Assembly (NCBI GenBank): GCA_025055175.1
Contig: JANWYT010000001.1
Coordinates: 1-64,000 of the forward strand
DNA: 64,000 nt
Reading direction: 5' to 3'
From: Anaerolineae bacterium
GTDB lineage: Bacteria > Chloroflexota > Anaerolineae > Aggregatilineales > Phototrophicaceae
Each line of letters begins with the position of its first letter. Positions within the stretch are counted from its first letter, which is position 1. The position numbers were made by a program, and so were the translations under genes. The notes beneath the pieces were generated by a model, which saw only the letters and a list, made by a program, of their open reading frames with translations, did not search any database and was not told the DNA's origin. This document shows, one piece after another, positions 19,700 through 28,076 of the stretch.

Positions 19700-19738
19700 C
19701 ATCTGTCAGATGAGAAAAGAGTAAACGGACGTTATGCT
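19700..19738 (+). promoter_or_regulatory. Palindrome and candidate -10 box upstream of hypC
   Basis: CATCTG-T-CAGATG (19700-19712) is a perfect inverted repeat with six-base arms, followed by TATGCT (19733-19738) 48 bases before the hypC start. The -35 position is poor, which fits activation or repression through the palindrome. No regulator gene is adjacent, so the binding factor is unknown. Confidence 0.4.
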
Positions 19739-19786
19739 TGTTTCAATCTCTTGTGTGGACGTTTTTATCGCTGAATGGAGGAGGTC

Positions 19787-20062
19787 ATGTGTCTAGCTAT
19801 CCCTGGAAGAATTGTTGAAATCTACGAGGTTGATGGCCTGCCAATGGGCAAGGTTGATTTCGGCGGTATCGTCAAGGAAGCTTGCTTCGTCTACCTGGAG
19901 AATCCGCAGATAGGCGAATACACCATGATCCACGTCGGTTTCGCCATCAGCAAAGTAGACGAAGCCGAGGCCTCCCGTACTTTTGAGCTGCTGCGCGAGA
20001 TGGGCGAGCTGGAAGAGCTGGGGACTGATCCGCCAGAAGATGAAACACTATCTACCGCTTGA
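19787..20062 (+). CDS. hypC: Hydrogenase maturation chaperone HypC
   Basis: This 91-residue protein starts MCLAIPGRIVEI, the HypC/HupF signature in which Cys2 becomes N-terminal and binds HypD and the hydrogenase large-subunit precursor. GKVDFGGIVKEACFVYL and GEYTMIHVGFAISKVDE complete the OB-fold pattern. A longer reading frame from 19775 lacks a ribosome site and would hide Cys2; the strong GGAGGAGGT directly precedes the ATG at 19787, so this start is well supported. It opens a hypC-F-D-E operon for the Fe(CN)2CO cofactor of NiFe hydrogenases. Confidence 0.95.
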   Translation: MCLAIPGRIVEIYEVDGLPMGKVDFGGIVKEACFVYLENPQIGEYTMIHVGFAISKVDEAEASRTFELLREMGELEELGTDPPEDETLSTA

Positions 20063-20086
20063 GCCTTGTGGAGACGATGGTTCACC

Positions 20087-22390
20087 ATGCGCCAAAACCT
20101 CTTGAAGGGGAAGACGATCCACGCGACGGGAATGGTTCAGGGAGTGGGCTTTCGTCCCTTCATCCATCGTCTGGCGCTGCACCACAACTTGGTGGGCTGG
20201 GTGCAAAATACTTCAGACGGAGTGCATATCCACGTTGAAGGCCTAGAAGACTCTATTCAAGATTTCATCATCGCACTGCGCGAGCAGGCGCCGCCGCTGG
20301 CTCGCATCGACTCACTTGCTCTGGAGGACTGCGCGCCACTGTACCTGGAAGGTTTCGAGATTCGCGAGAGCAGCGCCCGTGAGCGCGCTTTCCAGCCCGT
20401 CCCGCCCGACGTCGCCTTGTGTGCAGATTGCCGTCGCGAACTGTTTGATCTGCGGGACAGACGCTACCGTTATGCCTTCATCAATTGCACCAACTGCGGC
20501 CCGCGCTTCACCATCATCCGTGACATTCCTTACGATCGCCCCATGACGACGATGGCTGATTTTGCCCTGTGTGAAACCTGTGCCGCTGAGTACCACGATT
20601 CGGCCAACAGACGTTTCCATGCGCAGCCAGTGGCTTGCGCACAATGCGGCCCGCGCCTGTGGTTGCAGCGCGGTGATCGACGCTGTGATGGCGATGAAGC
20701 TCTGCGCTATGCCGCAGAGTTGCTGCGCGTCGGCCACATCGTCGCCATCAAAGGCTTGGGAGGCTTTCACTTGGCCTGCAATGCCGCTCATGCGCCGACG
20801 GTGGCGGCTCTGCGCCAGCGCAAGGCGCGTCCTGCCAAGCCGTTTGCGCTCATGCTGGCCGACTTAGACCAGGTGCGCCGCTACTGCCGTTTGAGCAACG
20901 ACGAGGCTGCGCTCTTGACCTCGCCTGCCAGCCCCATTGTCTTGCTAGAACGTCGCGTCGATGGCCCACCTCTGGCCGATGAGGTGGCTCCCCGTCAGAA
21001 ACACCTGGGGGTCATGCTGCCCTACACGCCGCTCCATGCTCTGCTCCTGGCCGAACCTGATATGCCGCCCCTGGTCATGACCAGCGGTAACGCCGCTGAT
21101 GAGCCTATCGTCACCGACAACGACGAAGCGCGGCAACGTCTGGCTCATTTGGCTGATGCCTTTTTGTTCCATGATCGACCTATTCATATCAGCACTGATG
21201 ATTCTGTAGTGCGTTTGTCCCAGGGCCAAGAACTACCTATCCGCCGCTCACGGGGCTATGCGCCATGCCCCGTCCTCTTGCCCTTCGATTTGCCGCCGCT
21301 GCTGGCCGTCGGCGCAGAGCTGAAGAACACCTTCTGCGTCGCGCGCCAGCGCTATGCCATCATGAGTCAGCACATTGGCGACATGGAAGATTACGCCACC
21401 CAGCAGCTCTTCGCCAAGAGCGTCGCCCATTTCGAGCGACTCTTCCGCGTGCAACCCCAGGCCATCGCCCACGACCTTCATCCCGACTATGCTGCCACGC
21501 GCTATGCCCAATCTCGCGCTCAGGCTGAAGGCTTGCCCTTGATTGGCGTGCAGCATCACCATGCTCATGTGGCCGCTTGTATGGCGGAACATGGCCTGCA
21601 CGGGGATCGGCCGATCATCGGCGTGTGCTTTGATGGCACGGGCTATGGCACGGATGGCACGATCTGGGGTGGCGAATTCCTGTTGGCCGACTATCGCCGC
21701 TTTGAGCGCCTAGCTCACCTCGCGCCTATGCCCCTGCCCGGCGGCGACGCCTCCACGCGGCGCACAGCGCGCTTGGCACTAGCCTATTTGTGGGCCAGCG
21801 GCTTGGGCCAGCTCATCGATGAGGACTTGCCTGCCCTTCAGCACGTGGGGGAGGCCGAGTGGACGATCATTCAGCAGCAGATGGTGCGCCGACTCAACAC
21901 GCCGCTCACTTCTAGCATGGGCCGCTTGTTCGACGCCGTCTCGGCGCTGTTGGGGGTATGCCTGCACGCGAGCTACGAAGGCCAAGCAGCTATTGAGCTT
22001 GAAGCCCTGGTTGATCCACATGAGACAGGCTTTTACGATTGCTTCGGCGCAGATGGGCTGGACATGCCGATTCTGTTCAGTTTGCTGCTGGCCGACAAGC
22101 GCGCGGGTTTGAGCGTAGGGCGAATCGCAGCGCGCTTCCATCACACCATCGCTTGCTGGGTCGCCGCCACCTGCCAGCGCTTGGGCGAGCAGCACAGCGT
22201 TCACGAGGTGGCGCTGAGCGGCGGCACATTCCAAAATGTAGCTCTGTTGGGTCAAATTGTCAAACGCTTGGAAGCGTTAGGCTTCATGGTTTACAGCCAT
22301 CGGCTTGTACCGCCCAACGACGGCGGCTTGGCGCTGGGCCAGATGCTCATTGCCTATAGTCAATTGATCTATTCAGAGAAAGACCCATAG
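20087..22390 (+). CDS. hypF: Carbamoyltransferase HypF
   Basis: This 767-residue protein transfers the carbamoyl group of carbamoyl phosphate to the HypE C-terminal Cys, the source of the cyanide ligands. Domains in order: acylphosphatase (GMVQGVGFRPFIHRLA), two C-x2-C-x18-C-x2-C zinc motifs (CADC and CTNCGPRF; CETC and CAQCGPRL), a YrdC-like domain (AIKGLGGFHLACNA, KPFALMLAD, MTSGNAADEPI) and the Kae1-like carbamoyltransferase (VQHHHAHVAACMAEH, CFDGTGYGTDGTIWGGEF, LSGGTFQN). Length is typical. The start is uncertain; the ATG at 20087 is 24 bases after hypC and a TTG at 20066 is the alternative. Confidence 0.94.
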   Translation: MRQNLLKGKTIHATGMVQGVGFRPFIHRLALHHNLVGWVQNTSDGVHIHVEGLEDSIQDFIIALREQAPPLARIDSLALEDCAPLYLEGFEIRESSARERAFQPVPPDVALCADCRRELFDLRDRRYRYAFINCTNCGPRFTIIRDIPYDRPMTTMADFALCETCAAEYHDSANRRFHAQPVACAQCGPRLWLQRGDRRCDGDEALRYAAELLRVGHIVAIKGLGGFHLACNAAHAPTVAALRQRKARPAKPFALMLADLDQVRRYCRLSNDEAALLTSPASPIVLLERRVDGPPLADEVAPRQKHLGVMLPYTPLHALLLAEPDMPPLVMTSGNAADEPIVTDNDEARQRLAHLADAFLFHDRPIHISTDDSVVRLSQGQELPIRRSRGYAPCPVLLPFDLPPLLAVGAELKNTFCVARQRYAIMSQHIGDMEDYATQQLFAKSVAHFERLFRVQPQAIAHDLHPDYAATRYAQSRAQAEGLPLIGVQHHHAHVAACMAEHGLHGDRPIIGVCFDGTGYGTDGTIWGGEFLLADYRRFERLAHLAPMPLPGGDASTRRTARLALAYLWASGLGQLIDEDLPALQHVGEAEWTIIQQQMVRRLNTPLTSSMGRLFDAVSALLGVCLHASYEGQAAIELEALVDPHETGFYDCFGADGLDMPILFSLLLADKRAGLSVGRIAARFHHTIACWVAATCQRLGEQHSVHEVALSGGTFQNVALLGQIVKRLEALGFMVYSHRLVPPNDGGLALGQMLIAYSQLIYSEKDP

Positions 22391-22408
22391 GGATGAAGGG
22401 GGGGTGCT

Positions 22409-23527
22409 ATGAAGTACTTGGACGAATACCGTGATGGCGCGCTTACGCGCCAGCTTATCCAGCAAGTTGCTCAGATCGTCACGCGTCCCTGGACACTGAT
22501 GGAAGTTTGCGGCGGGCAAACGCACAACATCCTCAAGAGTGGCCTGGATACTCTGCTCCCATCTGAAATCACCCTCATTCACGGGCCAGGTTGCCCAGTG
22601 TGCGTCACACCGCTGGAGCTGGTGGACAAAGCGATAGCTATCGCCTCTAGGCCCAACGTCATCTTCACGTCTTACGGGGACATGCTGCGCGTGCCAGGCT
22701 CATCTGGCGATCTATTCAGCGTCAAGGCTAGGGGCGGCGACGTACGCATCGTCTACTCGCCACTAGACGCCGTCAGGCTAGCTCAAGCCAATCCGAACAA
22801 GCAGGTAGTCTTCTTCGCAGTAGGCTTCGAGACGACGGCGCCGGCCAATGCCATGTCTGTCTTCCAAGCTAAGCGCCTGGGCCTGAAGAACTATTCGATC
22901 CTGGTCTCGCACGTCACCGTGCCACCTATCCTCAAAGCCTTGCTAGAAGCCGACAATGTGCTAGTCGACGGCTTCCTAGCGCCAGGTCATGTAAACGCCG
23001 TTATGGGCTACTGGGAGTATGAAGAACTGGTCAAAACGCATCCCGTGCCGATGGTCATCACGGGCTTCGAGCCGGTCGACCTGGCGCGCGGCGTTTTGAT
23101 GGCGGTGCGCCAGCTGGAAGAGGGCCGCGCGGAAGTTGAGAACGCCTACGAACGCGCTGTCACCCGCGAGGGTAACAGCGCAGGTCAGAAGCTCATCGAC
23201 GAAGTGTTCATGATGACCGACCGCAAGTGGCGCGGCATTGGTACGATCCCCATGAGCGGCTATGCCCTGCGCGACGCTTACCGCGATTATGACGCCGAAA
23301 CTCGCTTCCCAGACGCGGCTGCCATCAGCACTGAAGAGTCGTCCATCTGCATCAGCGGCGAGATTCTCAAGGGCCTCAAGAAGCCCACGCACTGTCCTGC
23401 TTTCGGCAAGACCTGCACCCCTCAGAACCCGCTCGGCGCGACGATGGTCTCATCAGAGGGGGCATGCGCCGCCTACTATCGTTATGGCCGTCTGCAAGAG
23501 TCCAACGTCACCCTGGTTTTGGAGTAG
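22409..23527 (+). CDS. hypD: Hydrogenase maturation iron-sulfur protein HypD
   Basis: This 372-residue protein is the scaffold on which the Fe(CN)2CO unit is built with HypC. The family motifs are complete: [42 protein letters not shown], and the 4Fe-4S cysteine region near the C-terminus ([20 protein letters not shown] followed by SEGACAAYY). The length matches E. coli HypD (373). A GGGGGG-rich ribosome site precedes the ATG, 18 bases after hypF. It ends five bases before hypE starts. Confidence 0.96.
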   Translation: MKYLDEYRDGALTRQLIQQVAQIVTRPWTLMEVCGGQTHNILKSGLDTLLPSEITLIHGPGCPVCVTPLELVDKAIAIASRPNVIFTSYGDMLRVPGSSGDLFSVKARGGDVRIVYSPLDAVRLAQANPNKQVVFFAVGFETTAPANAMSVFQAKRLGLKNYSILVSHVTVPPILKALLEADNVLVDGFLAPGHVNAVMGYWEYEELVKTHPVPMVITGFEPVDLARGVLMAVRQLEEGRAEVENAYERAVTREGNSAGQKLIDEVFMMTDRKWRGIGTIPMSGYALRDAYRDYDAETRFPDAAAISTEESSICISGEILKGLKKPTHCPAFGKTCTPQNPLGATMVSSEGACAAYYRYGRLQESNVTLVLE

Positions 23528-23532
23528 AGCCT

Positions 23533-24600
23533 ATGAGCAGCGAGAAGCCTAAGCTGGACGGGTGGACGTGTCCCATCCCGCTCAAGCATTATCCCACTGT
23601 CGTCATGGGGCATGGCAGTGGCGGCAAGATGATGGCCGATTTGATTGAGCATTTGTTCGCTCCTCTGCTGGAAAATGAGCTGCTGGCCCAATATGGCGAT
23701 TCGACGCTGTTTGAGGTGGCAGGGCAAGGAGGACGATTGGCCATCAGCACAGACAGCTTCGTCATTCAACCGCTGTTCTTCCCTGGTGGTGACATTGGCA
23801 GACTGGCTATCAACGGCACAGTGAACGATGTGGCCATGAGCGGCGCTACGCCTCTCTACCTGACGGTGGGCTTCATCCTAGAAGAAGGCCTGTTGATGGA
23901 TGATCTGGGGCGAATTGTCAACAGCTTTGGGACAGCGGCACGTGAAGCTGGCGTGAAGATTGTGGCAGCAGATACCAAAGTCGTCAATCGTGGGCATGGC
24001 GACGGCGTTTTCATCAATACGACTGGAATTGGCGTCGTGCCACCTGGTGTCAACATCGCGGCGCAAAATGCCCGTCCCGACGACGTAATCCTGGTGAGCG
24101 GTACGATGGGGGATCATGGCATGGCCATTATGTCGCTGCGTGAGGGCCTGGCCTTCGATTCGACCATCGAGAGTGACTGCGCGCCACTGCACACCCTGGT
24201 ACAAGCCATGCTGCGCGTTACACACGACATTCACTGTCTGCGTGACGCTACGCGCGGCGGCCTGGCCGCCGTCCTCAATGAGTTGGCCAGAGCTTCACGC
24301 GTGGGGGTAGAGATCGAAGAGACAGCTATACCTGTTCAGCCTGCAGTGCAAAGCGCCTGCGAAATGCTGGGCCTTGACCCATTCTACGTGGCCAACGAGG
24401 GTAAGCTGGTGGCTATCGTGCCGCGCGCGCAGGCTGAAGCCGTTCTGGAGGCTATGCGCCAGCACCCGCTGGGCCGCCAAGCGACCATCATCGGTCGGGT
24501 GGTGGACAAGCACCCTGGCGTGGTGCTGACGCGCACGCGCATCGGCGCATTGCGCGTGATGGACATGCCGGCTGGTGAACTGCTGCCGCGTATTTGTTGA
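23533..24600 (+). CDS. hypE: Hydrogenase maturation factor HypE (thiocarbamate dehydratase)
   Basis: This 355-residue PurM-like ATPase dehydrates the carbamoyl group on its C-terminal Cys to thiocyanate. Visible features are GHGSGGKMMADLIEHLF, AISTDSFVIQPLFFPGGDIG, AINGTVNDVAMSGATPLYLT, DTKVVNRGHGDGVFINTTGIG, LRDATRGGLAAVLNELA and the required C-terminal ending LLPRIC, with Cys as the last residue. The ATG at 23533 has GGAG upstream; a longer frame inside hypD is not credible. It is the last gene of the hyp operon. No hypA, hypB or hydrogenase subunit gene is in the window. Confidence 0.96.
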   Translation: MSSEKPKLDGWTCPIPLKHYPTVVMGHGSGGKMMADLIEHLFAPLLENELLAQYGDSTLFEVAGQGGRLAISTDSFVIQPLFFPGGDIGRLAINGTVNDVAMSGATPLYLTVGFILEEGLLMDDLGRIVNSFGTAAREAGVKIVAADTKVVNRGHGDGVFINTTGIGVVPPGVNIAAQNARPDDVILVSGTMGDHGMAIMSLREGLAFDSTIESDCAPLHTLVQAMLRVTHDIHCLRDATRGGLAAVLNELARASRVGVEIEETAIPVQPAVQSACEMLGLDPFYVANEGKLVAIVPRAQAEAVLEAMRQHPLGRQATIIGRVVDKHPGVVLTRTRIGALRVMDMPAGELLPRIC

Positions 24601-24611
24601 TCTTGAAATCG

Positions 24612-24649
24612 GAGAGGATGTGATATGCGCTTGCGTTTAGCGTCCTCTC
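24612..24649 (+). terminator. Stem-loop after the hyp operon
   Basis: GAGAGGA (24612-24618) and TCCTCTC (24643-24649) form a 7-bp stem a few bases after the hypE stop. The loop is long (24 bases) and can fold further through GCGC. A TTTTT run occurs about 15 bases later. It is a plausible but not ideal terminator. Confidence 0.4.
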
Positions 24650-24742
24650 AAGCATATATGACTTTTTAATAATTTGGAAGCTCTTGAAGCTTCGAGCATT
24701 AACAAGCTTTTATAACTAAGACACGCCCGAAAAGTCCGTTTC

Positions 24743-24751
24743 TGATATAAT
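24743..24751 (+). promoter_or_regulatory. Extended -10 promoter of the secreted-protein pair
   Basis: TGATATAAT is a consensus extended -10 element (TG-n-TATAAT) located 55 bases before the next start codon. No good -35 box is seen, which is acceptable for extended -10 promoters. Confidence 0.55.
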
Positions 24752-24806
24752 TTGCTCAACCGACTCTCAAACTTTACCCATCTTTCTTTCAGTTGCAGGA
24801 GACCCC

Positions 24807-25280
24807 ATGCTCTCTCATACTTGGATCATCTCTCTCGTTGCTGCTGCAATACAGCTCTTGAGCCGCAGCCCCGATCAGGCTATGTCCTCTGCCGACGTTA
24901 GCCTCACCCCGATGAAACTAGACAACACGCTGATGAGCTTTGCGCCGCGCTCTGATGATCGTCTGAGCCTGGATCAGCAGACACAGCCAGAGCTTTCCGA
25001 TGTGGAGCTGTGGATGATGGTTGGCCAGGGCTTCTCCACTGGCGACAAACGCACCGAGCCGCAGCCTTACCGAGTGCAATTGTGCGAATTCACAGAATTC
25101 ACCGGCGGTGGCATGCTCACCTCAAGCTGGCGTGCCAAGTACCCTGGTTGTTCCTGCGAGAGAAACGAGATGAAATACGGCACTGCGAATGATCGTGGTA
25201 TCGGGTTTGCGCGCATGCCTGCCGACTCGTTCGGCTACCTGCGCAACAGCTGCTTTCATAGTGTGCGCGTCTATCGTTGA
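24807..25280 (+). CDS. Probable secreted protein of unknown function
   Basis: This 157-residue protein starts MLSHTWIISLVAAAIQLLS after AGGAG at good spacing. The N-terminal hydrophobic stretch could be a signal peptide or anchor. The rest is polar; a C-terminal part of about 75 residues (LCEFTEFTGGGMLTSSW, YPGCSCERNEMKYG, FGYLRNSCFHSVRVYR) has four Cys that may form disulfides outside the cell. I do not recognise a family. The next gene begins within bases of its stop and both have export signals, so the two products probably act together. Codon use looks like that of its neighbours. Confidence 0.65.
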   Translation: MLSHTWIISLVAAAIQLLSRSPDQAMSSADVSLTPMKLDNTLMSFAPRSDDRLSLDQQTQPELSDVELWMMVGQGFSTGDKRTEPQPYRVQLCEFTEFTGGGMLTSSWRAKYPGCSCERNEMKYGTANDRGIGFARMPADSFGYLRNSCFHSVRVYR

Positions 25281-25294
25281 TGGAGATGAATACC

Positions 25295-26758
25295 ATGATA
25301 AATCTACGAGCCATAATGACGCTACTCGTCACCATGTCCATGCTCGGCATTTCGTTGGCGCAAGCTCAGGATCATGCCGACGATTGCAGTCGTTTTACTC
25401 TTGATCCGAATAGCGAATGGGCAGAGTTCCAAGCTCTCATGGCGGAGAACAACATCCCTAACGAGCTGTGGGCTGATATGCAAGACCCTTTCAAACCTCT
25501 GGCCCTAGAGGACTACGGCATCAGTGCCGACGAACTTAATCAGTTCTTTCAAGGCAACGCTGAAGCCATCAACAAAATGCTGGACGACAATCCACTCAAG
25601 CCTTACGTTGACCGCGCTCTGGCGATTATGTCGGGCTATGGCCTGGGTTATGGCGATATTCAGCCGCTGTTGGACGTGCGCAGCGACCTGACAGCCCTTA
25701 TAGCAGCTTTGGCCGAACGCGGCCTAGACTCTGAGCGCGCCGACAGCTTTCTGAACGAAGTCGCGCCGCTGGTAGCTGAAGCTTCTGCCAAAGGCTTGCT
25801 GCGCTACAGCCTGGTACAGCAGGCCGATGATTTCCTCAACCAAGTTAACTACTCGCTCAGCCCGCAATTCCTGCGCCGTTACATCGACGACCTAGACGGA
25901 CTGCGCAATGAGCTGCTAAGTGGGGGAGAGCAGGCCGAGCAAGTCGAGTCGCTCATCAAGCAGCTCGAAGACCTCAAAGCGCGCGGCTTGAACGAAAAAA
26001 TGCTGCGCGACTATGAGATTCGCGCCGAGGAAGAAGAGCTGTCCAAGTACGGCGTGCCGAGCGCTGCCATGCGCGAACTGATTGGCGATGCGCAGCGAGC
26101 CGCCGAGTGCCTAGAAGATATGGGATTAGACAGCATAGGCGTCTTGGCGCTGCTCTCAGATGGCTCTTTAGCCTTCATTTCTCCTGACGATCTGGAAGCC
26201 TTTTATGCTGAAGAGATGGCGACGCTGTTGGCGCTTACAGGTCTTGACCCTGAGACCCTGAGCAGCCTCTACGGCCTGAGCGACGATGAGCTTTTGGCAG
26301 CTTTGAGCGAAGCTTACGGGCCTGAGTACGCGGCTTGGCTCTTTGAATACCTCCTTTCGAGCAGCGCCTGGGAGCTACTGGGTTTCTATGATGATTTAGA
26401 CTTCTACTGGGAGCTAGCTCTGGCTCTCCAGGACGACTGGGACGAAGACACAATTGCGAGCATCATCGGCGAATACGCCTATGCCTATACTGAAGCGCTG
26501 CTAGCCCTCGCTGACCTAGACGATGAGACTTTTGAAGCGCTTTTCAACGACCCTGATGCGCTTGCAGAGTGGTTTGCTGCCTTTGGTACGATGTTGAGTG
26601 ACGAGGAGGACGACATGACTGACGACAATAGCAGTGATAGCGGCGGCGATGATAGCGGTGATGACAGCGGCGGCAATGATAGCGGTGATGACAGCGGCGG
26701 CGATGATAGCAGTAATGAGAGCGGCGGCGATGAGAGCAGTAATGATAGCGGCGGCTAA
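25295..26758 (+). CDS. Secreted, strongly acidic helical protein with DSGG-type repeat tail
   Basis: This 487-residue protein begins MINLRAIMTLLVTMSMLGIS with likely cleavage after AQA. The first ATG-like codons overlap the upstream stop; I prefer the ATG at 25295, with GGAG nine bases before it. The body (about residues 30-440) is predicted mainly helical, rich in Asp, Glu, Leu and Ala, with short repeated patterns such as DLDDETFEALFNDPDALAEW and LDPETLSSLYGLSDDELLA. The last 50 residues are low complexity, ending in four 9-residue repeats built on DSGG. Acidic Asp-rich tails often bind calcium or extend from the surface, but no family is recognised and no cell-wall anchor motif is seen. 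Confidence 0.7.
   Translation: MINLRAIMTLLVTMSMLGISLAQAQDHADDCSRFTLDPNSEWAEFQALMAENNIPNELWADMQDPFKPLALEDYGISADELNQFFQGNAEAINKMLDDNPLKPYVDRALAIMSGYGLGYGDIQPLLDVRSDLTALIAALAERGLDSERADSFLNEVAPLVAEASAKGLLRYSLVQQADDFLNQVNYSLSPQFLRRYIDDLDGLRNELLSGGEQAEQVESLIKQLEDLKARGLNEKMLRDYEIRAEEEELSKYGVPSAAMRELIGDAQRAAECLEDMGLDSIGVLALLSDGSLAFISPDDLEAFYAEEMATLLALTGLDPETLSSLYGLSDDELLAALSEAYGPEYAAWLFEYLLSSSAWELLGFYDDLDFYWELALALQDDWDEDTIASIIGEYAYAYTEALLALADLDDETFEALFNDPDALAEWFAAFGTMLSDEEDDMTDDNSSDSGGDDSGDDSGGNDSGDDSGGDDSSNESGGDESSNDSGG
26648..26755 (+). repeat. Four tandem 27-base repeats at the 3' end of the acidic protein gene
   Basis: Four in-frame 27-base units (26648, 26675, 26702, 26729) encode DDSGDDSGG, NDSGDDSGG, DDSSNESGG and DESSNDSGG just before the stop. 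Units 1 and 2 are nearly identical in DNA; units 3 and 4 share AGCAGTAATGA-type codons. Such arrays change length easily by slippage. Confidence 0.85.
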
Positions 26759-26796
26759 AAATCGTTAGGTTGGGAAAAAACAAGCTCATGACCAGG

Positions 26797-26846
26797 CACT
26801 TCGTCCTGAACGTGTTGAGTATAATACGCTGAGGACGAAGTGTTTT
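26797..26846 (+). terminator. Terminator hairpin with a TATAAT in its loop
   Basis: CACTTCGTCCT (26797-26807) pairs perfectly with AGGACGAAGTG (26832-26842) and is followed by TTTT, so it can end the upstream transcript. The 24-base loop contains TATAAT (26820-26825), a possible -10 box for the next small gene, so terminator and promoter may overlap. Confidence 0.6.
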
Positions 26847-26862
26847 ACGGGGAGAGTTCGTT

Positions 26863-27152
26863 GTGACAGAAGACAAAAAGACCGTAGCGCAAAAGCGCCG
26901 CTACCGCGTCGTTGATGTGCAGTCAGCTAAGCAGATCGCCGATGCTTGGCTTGAGCAAATCGACTTGGTGAACGTCGTAGACTTTGGCCTACCCGAAGTC
27001 GATGACCGCTACCTCAGCAGGTAGCTCAAGAGCTGAAGCAGGTATTCGGGTTTGAACATCCGCTGGTGAGCATGCGCCAAGAGGACGTTGGCGACTACTT
27101 GGAGCAGCGGATGGCTAGTGTTCCGCTGGAGCAGTTTTTGCAAGACGTTTAG
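26863..27152 (+). pseudogene. Frameshifted small gene of unknown function (about 96 codons)
   Basis: A GTG at 26863 with GGGGAG seven bases upstream opens a frame (VTEDKKTVAQKRRYRVVDVQ, then IADAWLEQIDLVNVVDFGLP) that stops at TAG 27022-27024. From about 27009 the -1 frame continues in coding-like sequence (LPQQVAQELKQVFGFEHPLV, later DVGDYLEQRMASVPLEQFL) to TAG at 27150-27152. The two parts read naturally as one small acidic protein broken by a single-base deletion near 27007-27012. No standard slippery heptamer is present, so a mutation or sequence error is more likely than programmed shifting. I do not recognise a family. Confidence 0.55.
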
Positions 27153-27187
27153 CCCATCTTCATCGTTCTTTCCCTGCAGTGAGCGGC

Positions 27188-27193
27188 TATAAT
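27188..27193 (+). promoter_or_regulatory. Likely -10 box of phnX
   Basis: TATAAT lies 36 bases upstream of the phnX start, after the stop of the frameshifted gene. A convincing -35 hexamer is not visible. Confidence 0.4.
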
Positions 27194-27229
27194 ACAGCCA
27201 GACGCAAAATGCTCAGCAGGGGAGACCTC

Positions 27230-28051
27230 ATGCGCGATTACAGCTATCGCGGTTGCTTGCAAGGCGTCGTCCTGGATTGGTCAGGGACGACGGTGGATTA
27301 TGGGTGTATCGCGCCGGCGCAGGTCTTCGTGGAGGTCTTCAGTGCGCGTGGCGTCCCTGTGACTTTGGATGAGGCGCGTAGCCCGATGGGCATGACCAAG
27401 CGCGATCATATCCGCGCTGTGCTGCACCTGCCGCGCGTGGCCGAGGTCTGGCAGACTGTACACGGCCAAGCTCCTGATGAAGCGGTGCTTGACGCTCTCT
27501 ACGCCGATTTTGTGCCGCGCCAAATGCAGACCATCATCCAGTACAGCGACCTGATTCCTGGTGTCGTAGAGACCATCGCAGCGTTGCGGGTGCGCGACCT
27601 GAAGATTGGCTCTTGCACCGGCTACAGCCGCGCCATGATGGACGCTCTCGCACCCATCGCAGCTCGAGCAGGCTACGTAGCCGATTGCATCATCACGCCA
27701 GACGATGTGCCATATGGTAGGCCTACGCCCTTCATGATCTACGCCAACGCGCTGCGCTTGGGCATTTATCCGCTGCAAGCCATCGTCAAAGTAGGCGATA
27801 CGGTGGTTGACATCGAAGAAGGCCGCAACGCCGGCTGCTGGACAGTAGGACTAGCGCTCACAGGCAACGAGATCGGCCTGAGCCAAGCGGAATGGGCGGC
27901 GCTGCCCCCGCGTGAGGCCCGCGCACGGCTGGAAGCAGCGCGCCACCGACTCCATGAAGCTGGCGCGCATTACGTGATCGACAGCCTGAGCGATGTTCTG
28001 CCCGTCATCGACGCCATCAACGCGCGCCTGAGCGACGGAGAGAGACCCTAG
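27230..28051 (+). CDS. phnX: Phosphonoacetaldehyde hydrolase (phosphonatase)
   Basis: This 273-residue HAD-superfamily enzyme cleaves phosphonoacetaldehyde to acetaldehyde and phosphate. The HAD nucleophile motif VVLDWSGTTVDYGCIAP is the PhnX form, followed by the cap-domain Schiff-base lysine motif SPMGMTKRDHI, then IGSCTGYSRAMM, PDDVPYGRPTPFM and VKVGDTVVDIEEGRNAGCW. Length matches PhnX (about 270). The ATG at 27230 has GGGGAG six bases upstream; an upstream in-frame start would be inside the -10 region. The usual partner, 2-aminoethylphosphonate transaminase PhnW, is not nearby. The next gene starts 25 bases later. Confidence 0.9.
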   Translation: MRDYSYRGCLQGVVLDWSGTTVDYGCIAPAQVFVEVFSARGVPVTLDEARSPMGMTKRDHIRAVLHLPRVAEVWQTVHGQAPDEAVLDALYADFVPRQMQTIIQYSDLIPGVVETIAALRVRDLKIGSCTGYSRAMMDALAPIAARAGYVADCIITPDDVPYGRPTPFMIYANALRLGIYPLQAIVKVGDTVVDIEEGRNAGCWTVGLALTGNEIGLSQAEWAALPPREARARLEAARHRLHEAGAHYVIDSLSDVLPVIDAINARLSDGERP

Positions 28052-28076
28052 CACTGGCGCAGAAAGACTATCAGCC

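Noticed and set aside
26648-26755. CRISPR-like array
   Set aside because: The 27-base units are in-frame tandem repeats inside a coding region, without spacers.
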